Of a stretch of 64,000 nt of DNA, positions 11,986-21,307 are shown in pieces. The position numbers were made by a program, and so were the translations under genes. The notes under the pieces were generated by a model. The model was not told the origin of the DNA. It ran no database searches and worked only from the letters and a program-made list of their open reading frames with translations. How positions within the stretch are numbered: the stretch's first letter is position 1; the number at the start of each line of letters is the position of its first letter. Source of the stretch: Aplectana chamaeleonis (taxonomy: Eukaryota; Nematoda; Chromadorea; Rhabditida; Cosmocercidae); assembly GCA_029168955.1 (NCBI GenBank), contig JAPDOI010001747.1, forward strand, positions 82,362 through 146,361, read 5' to 3'.

Positions 11986-12851
11986 AACGCTGATGGACAA
12001 GTTATCGTTCCCTAGTTGCAAGTGGGAACACGAAGTGTAGGAACGAAGGAGGGACAGCAGGATTGAAGCAGTTCACACTGATGTGTAGATAATAAAGGCA
12101 TAATATTAGGAAGAATTCAACGTCTGTCTAGGGCATGACATTTGAATAAGTGCATCAAAAAAGGATTAAAATAAAAAAAACTAGTCGGTCAAACTTCTGC
12201 TCAGTTTCCAAAGTAACGAATCATTGTGCACACGAAAAATGGTTCATCGAATGAGTTTGGAAAACCATTAATCGACAAATCGCCAATGAGCAGTTACCAA
12301 TTCCTGCAATTGGACTGGCATAAGCCAGTCGAATTCCGGTCTCTGACCGTTTTTGGTCAGACACCGGTCGGGCACAAAGGTTAGGAGTTTAAAATTCATT
12401 ATTCTCAGAGAAAAATATGTTAGTTATAGACTAATAAAGGCTGTCTTTCTCTAATCAGATGAGACCTTGACCAGCGAAACAGCGCCACTAGAGTGGGCAC
12501 AGAAGAACCGCCTTCTTCAGAGCGACTTTTAAAATAAATCGCGGGGTGGATATCGCAGAAACCCGTTGTTCACTGATACCAAACATGCCAAAAAGAATGG
12601 AAATCGGCAAAGACCTAACTGAAACAAAAAAAAACATTTGCAAGTCTAATGATGCAGGTCACAGCCGAGTAATTCACGAAATAAATATGTACGTATGTGC
12701 AACATTTTCGGCAGTTTTACGTAGTAGACCTCAATGTTTATTTGAACAACTTGGAATAATCTTTTAGCAGATCGCTTTCGTCGGAACCTTTAAAATCAAG
12801 AACATGAGCGGAGTACCCTCTCGAGCACCTTAAAGTACAGAAAAAATTACG
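11986..12851. other. Non-coding stretch with one strong small hairpin
   Basis: At 12336-12367 a 13-bp stem with one mismatch (CCGGTCTCTGACC facing GGTCAGACACCGG) closes a 6-nt loop. It follows a second small hairpin ACTGGC-ATAA-GCCAGT. No gene is recognised. Confidence 0.45.
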
Positions 12852-13008
12852 AATATATCGTCGATCACTGGTCGAGAGAGCGCCGCGTCGAACACATGGG
12901 GCACGCACGTAAGCGAGGAGGTAGTGATGGGATCATTACCTCCTCGCTTGCGTGCGTGCCATTTGTGTTCGACGCGGCGATCTCTCGATCAGTGATGGAT
13001 CATATATA
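12852..13008. repeat. Near-perfect palindrome, about 155 bp
   Basis: The left arm (about 12861-12928) includes CGCCGCGTCGAACACA and GCGAGGAGGTA. The right arm (about 12932-12999) carries TACCTCCTCGC and TGTGTTCGACGCGGCG. The spacer is about 3 nt, so the arms could extrude as a cruciform. No TSD is obvious. Confidence 0.85.
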
Positions 13009-13490
13009 GAAAATAACAAATTTCGAGTAAAACGCGTCCATCACGTTTCCATAACAATACTGAGAGGAACTTCGAAGAGCACAAAGAGAATCAGAAAATG
13101 AGATGGGGAGGACTGCCAAGCTAGGAATAAAGCGGTCAGAAATTCATATACCTGCATCCAAAATGTTCACATCTTGCACATGCAGATCCAAAAAAGAGAA
13201 GATGTAAACAGTTGGAAAGCAATCGAACGCCGTGTGACACAGTGATAAGAATCAGGTTGACACAGACAACCATAACGAATTACGGAAACTGCTGACAAAG
13301 AGATCTCTGGACAGAAAAAACTGGACCGAACAAATGCATTTTGATTCTTGAATTCAGCGCCCGGAATGAAAACTGTCACAGAATTTCAGCAAACACAGGC
13401 GTTGGGTTAACGTTGTAACAGTACTAGAGGAAAAACTCGGAGTCGATAAACTGGTACCAGACCTCTTTGGGAGGATGAGATCCCCCCACC
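13009..13490. other. Non-coding stretch
   Basis: No gene or repeat recognised. Confidence 0.4.
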
Positions 13491-13498
13491 CACTAAAA

Positions 13499-13654
13499 GG
13501 GGACAGGGGCTCTCTACACACCGAGGGAGGAGTTCTCCGGACTTAAGCGGCTCTAATTCCACTCGGGACCACTTCGCTTGCATTGATTAGCGTGACGTTT
13601 CGAACTGCAAAAACGGGACAACTCTTCTATCGGTGTGTAGAGAGCCCCTGTCCC
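13499..13654. mobile_element. Foldback MITE, GGGACAGGGGCTCTCTACAC ends
   Basis: The inverted ends at 13499-13523 and 13631-13654 match almost perfectly. The flanks carry CACTAAAA at 13491-13498 and 13655-13662, an apparent 7-8 bp target duplication. The 8-bp size fits hAT-type insertion. The interior is related to 8948-9258, and a lone arm of the same family lies at about 14893 (GGGGCCCTTCTACA). Non-coding. Confidence 0.75.
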
Positions 13655-13662
13655 CACTAAAA

Positions 13663-14690
13663 GCCCATTCAATCGGACAGCTCTGACGAGGATGTGGGCG
13701 GGCTGCTTTGCTGACCCAAGCGCTGACTCTGTTCGGTACGAGCGAAAATTTTGGAGATTCGATGAAGCCACGTCTAGAGAATGCGTGGATAAAAACAAAC
13801 CATTCAGCCGTCTTCGCTGTGTTCTCAGAATAGTTTTTTTCGCGACGTATGGTCCAGCAATACAATGCTGGAATCAATAAAAAGGGTATATTCAACCTGC
13901 GCAGAAAAAATCCTTCATTTAATCCCACAGTTTGAAGAAACGGCATTAAGATGCAGCAGCCCGCTACTAAGGGTCTCGCCGGAGCTGCGACCTCCGTTGT
14001 GGAATTTTACAAAAATATCATGATCTCCTTGTTGTGTGCTAGAAGTATTTCAACTTTTCGAAGTAGAGAAAAGCATCAAAATGTTCATTCTCAACATGCA
14101 TTATGAGAAGATTATTAGAAGTTTAATTTTGATTTTAATCCCAAGTTTTTAATGTCTCCCCAGAAATTGTCACGACCCCTCCTATCATCCGTTGGAAAGC
14201 TGTCCTATCCTGTCCGGCCTTGGACGGCATCCCCAAGTCACTTGCGAGCTGAAAGCAGTCCACTCCACTAAAAAATTCATACATCTTACCTCAAAGCTCT
14301 ATTCCCAAAAAACGCTTTATCTCAGAAAATCAGTTTATTAGTCTTTTGTTCATATGAGAAGCCAAATAAGGTGCACATGAGAAAGTGACACAGAGTGATA
14401 TCATCAAAAGGAAGAATTAAAATGGCTTTCTACCGTTAGAGTAGAATATAGAGTTTAGATGATGGAAATAACAAGGCGATGTTGGGAAGCTTCCCTTCAA
14501 AAAGGAATAATCTGAACAAGGCTTGCATGTAAAACTGTTAAAACCAGCTGTAGTTTTCGGGATCGCATGAAAGTCAGATGGGGAGTGAGATTGGTTGACG
14601 AGATCGTTTATGAATGTGAGCTTTTTCATCCGTGCTGTGAAAAAAAACGATCGAAACACTCGCAGCTGAAAGTGGAAGCTCCGCTGGGCA
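13663..14690. other. Non-coding stretch
   Basis: Overlapping short ORFs on both strands without motif. No repeat end recognised. Confidence 0.4.
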
Positions 14691-14920
14691 CTTAAAGGTG
14701 GTGTTCATGCTAAATTATGGATGCAGGATTTTCCATAAAATGTGGAGAGTCACGCGCCTACAGTGACACCAACTCCAAAAGAAGAAAAACGAAAAAAAGA
14801 CCGGAAACCATCTTTCCCACTGCGATAGGATAACTTTCGTCACAATTCAGTCCAGAGATTTGCAGAACTGACCATTGTCGGAGAATGGGGCCCTTCTACA
14901 TGTGTGATAAGGCTGTCCAT
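14691..14920. mobile_element. Broken ends of two MITE families
   Basis: TTAA at 14691 is followed by AGGTGGTGTTCATGCTAAAT, a diverged left end of the AGGCAGTGTTCACGAT family. About 200 bp later (about 14893) comes GGGGCCCTTCTACATGTGTG, one arm of the family seen at 13499. Neither partner end is found nearby, so both are truncated. Confidence 0.45.
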
Positions 14921-15035
14921 TTTATCGACTATCACTTATCGCCGCAATTTCGTTTGATGACCGGTTGTCTATGCGAAAAAAGCTACTTAAATAAATACTA
15001 ATTAGATAGGATTTAATTAAATTGGACTAATCTAA

Positions 15036-16668
15036 GGGATGGACTGAAATAACGGCTCCATGAATCGGGTATCCTTTCGCTCATCCATATAGCACGGATG
15101 GTGTTGGTCATTTCACGAATCCCAGACGGAGAAAGAGCTTTCAGCATTTCAGCAGTGATGTTGTCATCTCCACCAGCCTTTCCATTCTTCATTTTCCGGA
15201 CACAATCCAAAACTTCAGACTCAGTCGGCGGTTCCTCACTGACATCGTAATGTGCTCTCTGAACATGCGGGAGCTCAGGTACTGATGGCGCTGGACGATT
15301 CAGTAGTGAACTGAAGTAATCCTTCCATATTGGCAGCGTCGCATCACCAACTGCAACTCTATTGGTAGTGTTCAAGACAGGAGAACATCTCTTCATCTTC
15401 CCGCTATACTGTCGCAGCAACGTGTAGGCTTTCCTCGGATTCTTCTCATCCCAAGCCTTCTCGAACTCCTTAGCTCTACACGTCCACTCTCGTTCGCGGT
15501 CACTTTGAAGCTGCCGACGCAACTTCCTCCTCAGACGCTTCTCCTCCACGAAGTTTCCTGCAGTTCGGAGAGCACATACTCTGTTGTAGGTAGATGTTGT
15601 TTCTTCTGAGACGTAGGCGAACTTCTTCTTAGGCTGTACAACCGAGAAAGCCTCTTTCGAAGCGTCCTGGATGCACTTGACAAAAGGATCCGCGTCACAA
15701 AGTTTCTTCTTAGTCCGAACTCCGATGTGAATAGAAACGCGTTGTCGAAAATTCCTTCTGCACTCTTCATCTCTGAGACTTGTTATGTCAATCCTCTAGA
15801 GAGGCTGATCCCCTCGCTTCCTCTTATGAATCCTCGCAGTGAAGTTCAACAGAACAGGACGGAGATCCGAATCGAATGCGGCATCCCACACAGCTCTAGA
15901 TCTTCGAATGTCCGATACTGGAATATTCCTCGTCAGGACATAGTCAAGCTGTAGTTTCAAAGTTGTCATCTTCCGTTTCCGCTGCTCTTCTGGAGATAGC
16001 TGGGTTGGTCCCTGCCACGTAAGCTGATGGCGGCGATGATTCCACTTGAATGTCGATGCAATAATCAGACCACCGCGTTCACAAAAGTCGACAAGGCGGT
16101 AGCCATTGTCCGATGTTTGCTCCACTGGGTAGAACCATTTACCGAATACCTCGGATTCCTGATCCACGACAACAGCATGTTGACAAGGTATCCTGGCCAG
16201 CAACGTATTGAGTTCCTCATAAAACGCATCCTTCGAATTGTCTTCGGCGGTTTCAGTGGGCACATGAGCACTCACTATCCACAGATTGAATCCTCTGTGA
16301 TACCGCAGTCGTACGAATGCATTCCAGCTCGACGTTGAGCCGAACTCCTTGACCATACCATTGAAACCCTTCCTTACAGCTATTGCACAGCCTCCCACTC
16401 TCCTATTGTCAGCGTTACCGCAGTAGAAGGTGTACTCTCCGACGCTGATGACGGGTCTATCCTTGAGGCTGGTTTCCTGCAAAGCAGCAAACGGTGCATG
16501 GAAATAGCTCAGAAGTCTGGATAGCGCAGTTTTCTGGGTATCACTCGACAGCAATCGACAGTTCAGCGTGGCGAAACTGTGGCTTGTGGCCAAAGACTCC
16601 ATGAACTCCTTAGGTACGGATCCTAAGGTGTTATGGACCAGATGCCTTAGTGTGCCGGACGGCGACAC
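15036..16668 (-). pseudogene. RTE-like LINE: endonuclease plus start of reverse transcriptase
   Basis: Read on the minus strand. The first frame (16668 to 15796) is an APE-type endonuclease: TLNCRLL, then LQETS with the metal-binding Glu, GGCAIAVRKG, WIVSAHVPTE and LDYVLTR. Later frames (15770-15531, 15549-15013) give a basic linker and the N-terminal reverse transcriptase block VRKMKNGKAGGDDNITAEMLK, then IPDSW, where homology stops. This layout is typical of RTE-type elements of nematodes. It is dead: the usual Asp-Asn pair region reads VVVDQESEVFG, the final SDH motif has become SDL, there are at least two frameshifts, and everything after the first RT block is missing. Loss of the 3' part rather than the 5' part points to deletion after insertion. 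Confidence 0.75.
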
Positions 16669-16692
16669 CTTTATGCAATGTACGGGATACTT

Positions 16693-16749
16693 TATCAGTC
16701 ATAATTAATTTTATTCGAGTAACTCGAATAAAATTAATTATGACTGATA
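16693..16749. repeat. Perfect 28-bp-arm palindrome
   Basis: The left arm is 16693-16720 (TATCAGTCATAATTAATTTT + ATTCGAGT). One A follows, then the exact complement at 16722-16749. It lies 25 bp upstream of the RTE-like endonuclease frame and adjoins a repeat shared with 36.0 kb. Confidence 0.95.
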
Positions 16750-17160
16750 TTAGAACTAGGCGGTGCCTACGAACAAGATTACGCACCTGCGGTTATTACG
16801 ACCTCTGTCTGACGAAAAAGAGGGTTTCCCCGTTACTGCGAACAAGGAGATATGGGAAAACCTCAAACTTCCGTAATTGAACCGGCAACAATCTTGTTTT
16901 ACCACATATAGTCGACGCGGGTTTGCTAATGCATCTTCGCGGGGCCGGCGCGCTTCTACAATTGAACCGTTGCGGTACTGCGACGATAGAGTCGCGAAGT
17001 TTTGAAGGCTCGAAACATGCAACTGAATCGTCTCAGCGCAGTGATGATCGTGGATCCACCGTGGTACTATCGAGGAGCTGTCGCGGAACAGTCGAGGGCA
17101 GCGGACCTTTCCCGGCACTATCGCGGCAAGTTTCCCCAGAGGCGGGATGAATGGGAAAAA
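16750..17160. repeat. Repeat related to 36045-36370
   Basis: On the minus strand, the block CCGCAGGTGCGTAATCTTGT + TCGTAGG (about 16770-16800) matches about 36075-36100 on the plus strand. Both are followed on one side by GC-rich words of the kind GGCACTATCGCGG. Diverged dispersed repeat with no gene. Confidence 0.5.
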
Positions 17161-17244
17161 CCGCTGCAATTTTCTGATATTTCCCCTTTTTCAAGCACCT
17201 TATGTCTTCTTTCTTTCTGCAGCCGATTTTCAGGTTTTTCAGCA

Positions 17245-18462
17245 ACAAGGGACGACCCCCGGGGGAGGAGACGTCCTGAAAAAAATTTTTCTAAAAGTTG
17301 TGGGGGGTGGATATAGTAACATTACTGTATGTTGGGTTTTACCTAAGGGCCTACCGATATTCCAGAAAAAAGAAAAAAACTATTTGAAACTACCTGTAAC
17401 CTCTTTCTCGGAGCAGCTGGAGTGAGTTCATATGCCTCGGCACACATTAAGTTACAACGAAATTGCCCTATACAAGGTTTGACGGTTTGAATCTGGCCCA
17501 TTCGTAAGATATAAGCCGTTTCCGAGTTCACTGTGCATTCCATTCCTCGTATCACTTAATTGAAGTTGCACAAGCCACAGTGGAGGGATGGTCGAGAGGA
17601 TAACGATGGGGAATGCTAAACTTCGAAGGGTTGCGGGTTCGATCCACGCAATGCATCTTCTGGAAAAATTGTTTTGCAATTGTTCGATTGTTTATCCACG
17701 AGGTTTCTCATTCACATGTTACCTTGCTTTTTCCAATCTGACTGGATTTACAATTTCTATCGCGTGAATCCCTGTAGTATATGAGCATTTCCTCTCCTTA
17801 TTGAAAAAAAGGATCCTTCTCTTCCTCTTGTGCTGGCATTTCGGGTTCATTGAGAAATATTGTAATGTGAGCATCTTTTAACTTTGCATAACTTTACTTG
17901 AGTAAAAAAAACACCTTTTTTGAACACATAAAAGTCATTTGCGAATCATCGGAGGAAAAAGCATTGCCATTGTAAGAAGCAAAGCGATGAACCCTTTCTT
18001 AAAAATTATCATCATGGCCGCAGTTTTCATTTTCAGAAGGCGACAATTGGTTGCCTAATCCACCTGCTGACCCTTCATCGAAAACTACTGAACTTGGCTC
18101 GATCACGCAGAATTTTTTTTTCGGTCATGTGAAGTTCGAGGGTGATTGAGTGAGCCCATATGGCGAAAAAAAAAAGTCGAAAAAAATTTTCGCCATATTG
18201 ATCCAAATGAAGCAGATTGAGGTAGATGGGTGTTAGATATAGTAGCCAGCCAATTTTCGCTTCTGAAAAACCGAAAGCACAGCCATGGTGGTCGGTTGAA
18301 GATAATGCGCCCGCTAATTTTTCTTGTTTTCCCAATTTTTTTGCTCTACCGGATGGTCCTTAGGTAAAACCCAACATACAGTAATGTTACTATATCCCTT
18401 TCCCACAACTTTCAGAAAAACTTTTGTCATCACGTCTCCTCCCCCGGGGGGTCGTCCCTTGT
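17245..18462. mobile_element. 1.2-kb element with long (about 115 bp) terminal inverted repeats
   Basis: The left TIR (17245-17360) begins ACAAGGGACGACCCCC and later has TAACATTACTGTATGTTGGG. The right TIR (18347-18462) is the reverse complement with a few differences and small indels. There is no transposase frame inside, so it is non-autonomous. No target duplication is convincing. It carries the tRNA-like sequence at 17590-17655. Confidence 0.75.
17590..17655 (+). ncRNA. tRNA-Ser-like sequence (pseudogene or SINE head)
   Basis: The A-box-like TGGTCGAGAGG and a perfect B-box core GGTTCGATCC are about 45 nt apart. Between them the loop ATGCTAA would give anticodon GCT (Ser) with T33 in place. 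The variable region is too short for a serine tRNA, the acceptor ends do not pair and the T-stem has a mismatch. It is a decayed tRNA or tRNA-derived SINE, not a working tRNA. Confidence 0.4.
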
Positions 18463-18929
18463 AAGAGATCATCCCTCCAATTGTATTCAGTTAGTCTTGA
18501 AATGTTTCACTAGCATTACTGCATCAGAATATCGATGTTTTGGCCAAGTTCGCTCAACTGTCAAAACCAAATCTGTCCAAGTTCAAAAAATACAGAAAAT
18601 GACGTCAATTCGCTAAACACATCAATAACTCTCGGAACTAATGTTTCTAGAAAAGTCTTTGAAGATTAGCGAGGTCAATCGCTCCCGTCCGTATTTCAAG
18701 TAACTGTTTCTCTGGAATGGGAGGGTTTCGGAAGTTAAAGCCCTATGACTGTCTATATCTGGCTGACAGCTACATACTATGTAAATGCGAAAAAGAGAGA
18801 AAAATGGGTTGCATTGGCTGGCCGTTCAAGCCAGCCTATCCCACCGATGGAGCACGTTGTACGGTGACGCAATATTTCACACGATCCAAGCGTTTGAGAA
18901 CCCCAAATCAGGTAAGGATTGTGCATTTC
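18463..18929. other. Non-coding stretch
   Basis: No gene or repeat recognised. Confidence 0.4.
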
Positions 18930-19140
18930 GATTATTCGAATTTCAAAAATTCGAATATGCTCTTCAAAGCATTCAAATTTGAATAATATTCGAAAGTCTA
19001 TTTTTGAAATATTTGAACTTCGAATACTATTCGAAACCGCTTTCTACGAAATATTCGGATTTCGAATATTATTTGGAAGCTCGTTTTCGAAATAATCGAA
19101 TTTCGAATACATATTATTCAAAAACCAAAATTTTCGAATT
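18930..19140. repeat. AT-rich array of TTCGAA-containing words
   Basis: TTCGAATA, TATTCGAAA and related words recur about every 40 bp in both orientations over 210 bp. This resembles the subterminal arrays of some hAT-like elements, but no terminal repeat is found. Non-coding. Confidence 0.55.
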
Positions 19141-19322
19141 TTATTTCTATTTATTTTTTTATTTATTTCTGTACGATGTTTAAGACAATCGTGAGAAAGG
19201 TTACTTCAGAATAAATCACACACTAGCTAGTTATAAAACATATAGCGGAAGAATAAGACGTAATACAAAGAAATCTTTGAAAAAAAGTAAACCAAGACCG
19301 GGTCACGCGATTTGCATCAACA

Positions 19323-19727
19323 CTATGCTTTGAGAAGTTTTTTGGCAATTCGATGCTTGAACGTCTTCGTCGTGCAAAAGGTCTCTACGGTTTTACTCAG
19401 CTTAATGAAGATTGATCCCGCTCGAGCTGTGAAACTGACAGCTCTATGCCTTGTTTTCGGCCTCCGATAGGAGATTTTTATGCCACCTCCTCTGGTCACA
19501 GAGTGGAACAAGGTATAGAACTTAGGAGCGTCACCACAGTTCATTAATTTGTGGATCATACAAGCATCAGCTACCTTTCTTCTCGACTCTAGGGTGGGCA
19601 AATTCAGAATGGCATTCCTTTCCTTTGCATGTGGGATTCTAGAGTAGATTCTAGAGTAGCTGATAACCTTCTGTTCTTATGAAAAACTTCCTGGTGAAAC
19701 TATTCTGTACTTTCTCTATTCAGAGAA
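19323..19727 (-). pseudogene. C-terminal part of CR1-like reverse transcriptase (L-A)
   Basis: Contains KVQNSFTRKFFIR, then after frame breaks LESRRKVADACMIHKLMN and a TRGGGIKI block. This is the usual end of CR1-like ORF2 (a helical RR..AD segment, then TRG and a final R-rich motif). It continues the coding region that starts at 23677 beyond the transposon. Confidence 0.7.
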
Positions 19728-19959
19728 TAGCGTTTCATATCTTTAGGTCCACCCATGAATTCCGTAATTTTGTGTTTCGCTCTAACTCAAATGTCCTGCA
19801 GTGGTCACCTATGAAATCAGCGCCCTCGAAAACCTCTAGGAAGAACCGTAGACGCGAATTCAGATTTGGTACGAATTTCAAGAGCTCGAAGATTGAAAAA
19901 CACCCGTTTCAAAACTATAGGTCCACTAAAAGAAATCAAAGTTTTATTGCGACAACCGA

Positions 19960-21018
19960 CAAAAATCAATGTTCTAGTAACTTGTCTGTCTCCTTGATTC
20001 AAAAGAACTTCAACTAATCGCTTCGGCATGCTCTGGACAAGATTTTTGATCACGGTGGGTTGCACTGATACCCAGGCGTTGGCGATCGACTCCTTCAGCT
20101 CGTCGATTGTGGCGTACTGATTAGCGTCACTGTAAATCTTGTGCACAATAATGGCCCAGAGATTCTCCATGGGGTTGGGAACAGGTGAACACGCAGACCT
20201 ACCGAGAGCCTCTATTTTACTCCTTGCAAGCCATGCTGACGTCGACCGACTAGCATGGATAGCAGCGTTGTCGTGCATAAAAGTGAAGTCCTGGCGTCGA
20301 TGCCGTCGGATAAACGGCAGAAGACGATCCTCTAGAACCTTTTGGTAGTCCTCGGAGTCCATAAGGCACGAAACGAATGCAATCTCGAGTTGACCAGATT
20401 CACAGAATGCACCCCAAATCATAAGAGATCCACCACCGAAGTTGCGTCGGGAGAAGACACGCGGTGGCTTCCTTAGATCACGCCAGTAACCTCTTCCACC
20501 ATCCGATCCGTCCAGATTAAACTTTTTTCGCCGCTCCAGATCACCTGAAGCGTTTGGGATAGTTGGGGCCACGGAGCAGCGTATGAGCAAAATTTCCCCA
20601 CCTTTTACCAATCCCTTGTGATATTTTGGGTAGCAACCAGGAGGCGGGTCGCCTTGTGCCGTTCCGTCACTCTTGGCACACGCTTCATTGATTCTCTACT
20701 GAGGTTTGCTTGCGACTGAACTGCCCACCAAACCGTATTTTTGCTCGTCGAAAGCGAAAGTTCGCTGCGCAAGCAGTTGAGACCCATCGTCGAGTTCGAT
20801 AGAATGTGCCCAATTCTACTTTCATCATGCTCCGAAAGCAGCCTCGGACGCCCTCCAGGTTTCTTCTTCCGATATCGCTCAGGATCCCGTAGGCAGTTGT
20901 TGATACAATTGTGCGATCGTCCAAGATGCTCCGCAATCCCCCTTCTCGACCATCCAGCAGCATTGAGCGCTTCCGTTTGAGATTGTTCATCCGAAGACAG
21001 GCGATTTCCACAAGGCAT
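19960..21018 (-). pseudogene. Tc3-like DD34E transposase
   Basis: The chosen start is the ATG at 21018, as the following MPCGNRLSSDE fits the N-terminus of Tc3-type transposases. Residues 1-130 hold the DNA-binding helix-turn-helix pair (AAGWSRRGIAEHLGRS..CI, then GRPRLLS). The catalytic part has KKFNLDGSDG, YWRDLRK, FSRRNFGGGSLMIWGAF, MHDNAAIH and NPMENLW. The second Asp and the Glu are 34 residues apart (DD34E). Breaks: a TAA at 20605-20607, the first catalytic Asp codon changed to GGC (20530-20532), and an A run one base short (20523-20528) that shifts the frame. A 57-nt intron-like segment interrupts the gene at 20545-20601. The normal stop is gone. Function would have been cut-and-paste transposition. 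Confidence 0.85.
20545..20601 (-). other. Probable 57-nt spliceosomal intron in the Tc3-like transposase
   Basis: Removing this segment joins AAG to GTGATCTGG in the frame expected for the family (..W.KVIWS..). It starts GTGGGG and ends CGCTTCAG. Its small size and TTCAG-like 3' end are typical of nematode introns. Confidence 0.65.
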
Positions 21019-21307
21019 ACCAAGCACGACGTGAAGGGAGTCCGTATATGAACCCTGTTTTCCAGTTTCATTTGTACTAGCTAAGAAACGGAAATTTTCC
21101 TTCGATGGACCTATAGTTTTGAAACGGTCACAATTCTGTCAATCATTCACGGAAACCTAACAAAAAATCATGGTTGAGCAGGAGGATTTTTATCGGTGTT
21201 CTAAAAGGTGAGGATTCCGATGGAAACGCCCACAGACCACCAAAATTTACGGCGAGCCCGGAAATTCGAAATTCTTGGGTGGACCTATAGTTATGAAACG
21301 CAGTGTA

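Larger units (their letters stand above)
19730..21305. mobile_element. Tc3-like Tc1/mariner transposon with doubled end sites
   Basis: Flanked by TA at 19728-19729 and 21306-21307. Each end has two copies, in the same orientation, of a site close to CGTTTCAAAACTATAGGTCC. They lie at the terminus (19730; 21303) and about 175 bp inside (19905; 21125). This IR/DR arrangement is known from Tc3 and Sleeping Beauty-type elements, where both sites bind transposase. The left terminus lacks a few outer bases compared with the right (CACTGCGTTTC). It carries a broken transposase gene on the minus strand. Confidence 0.8.
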
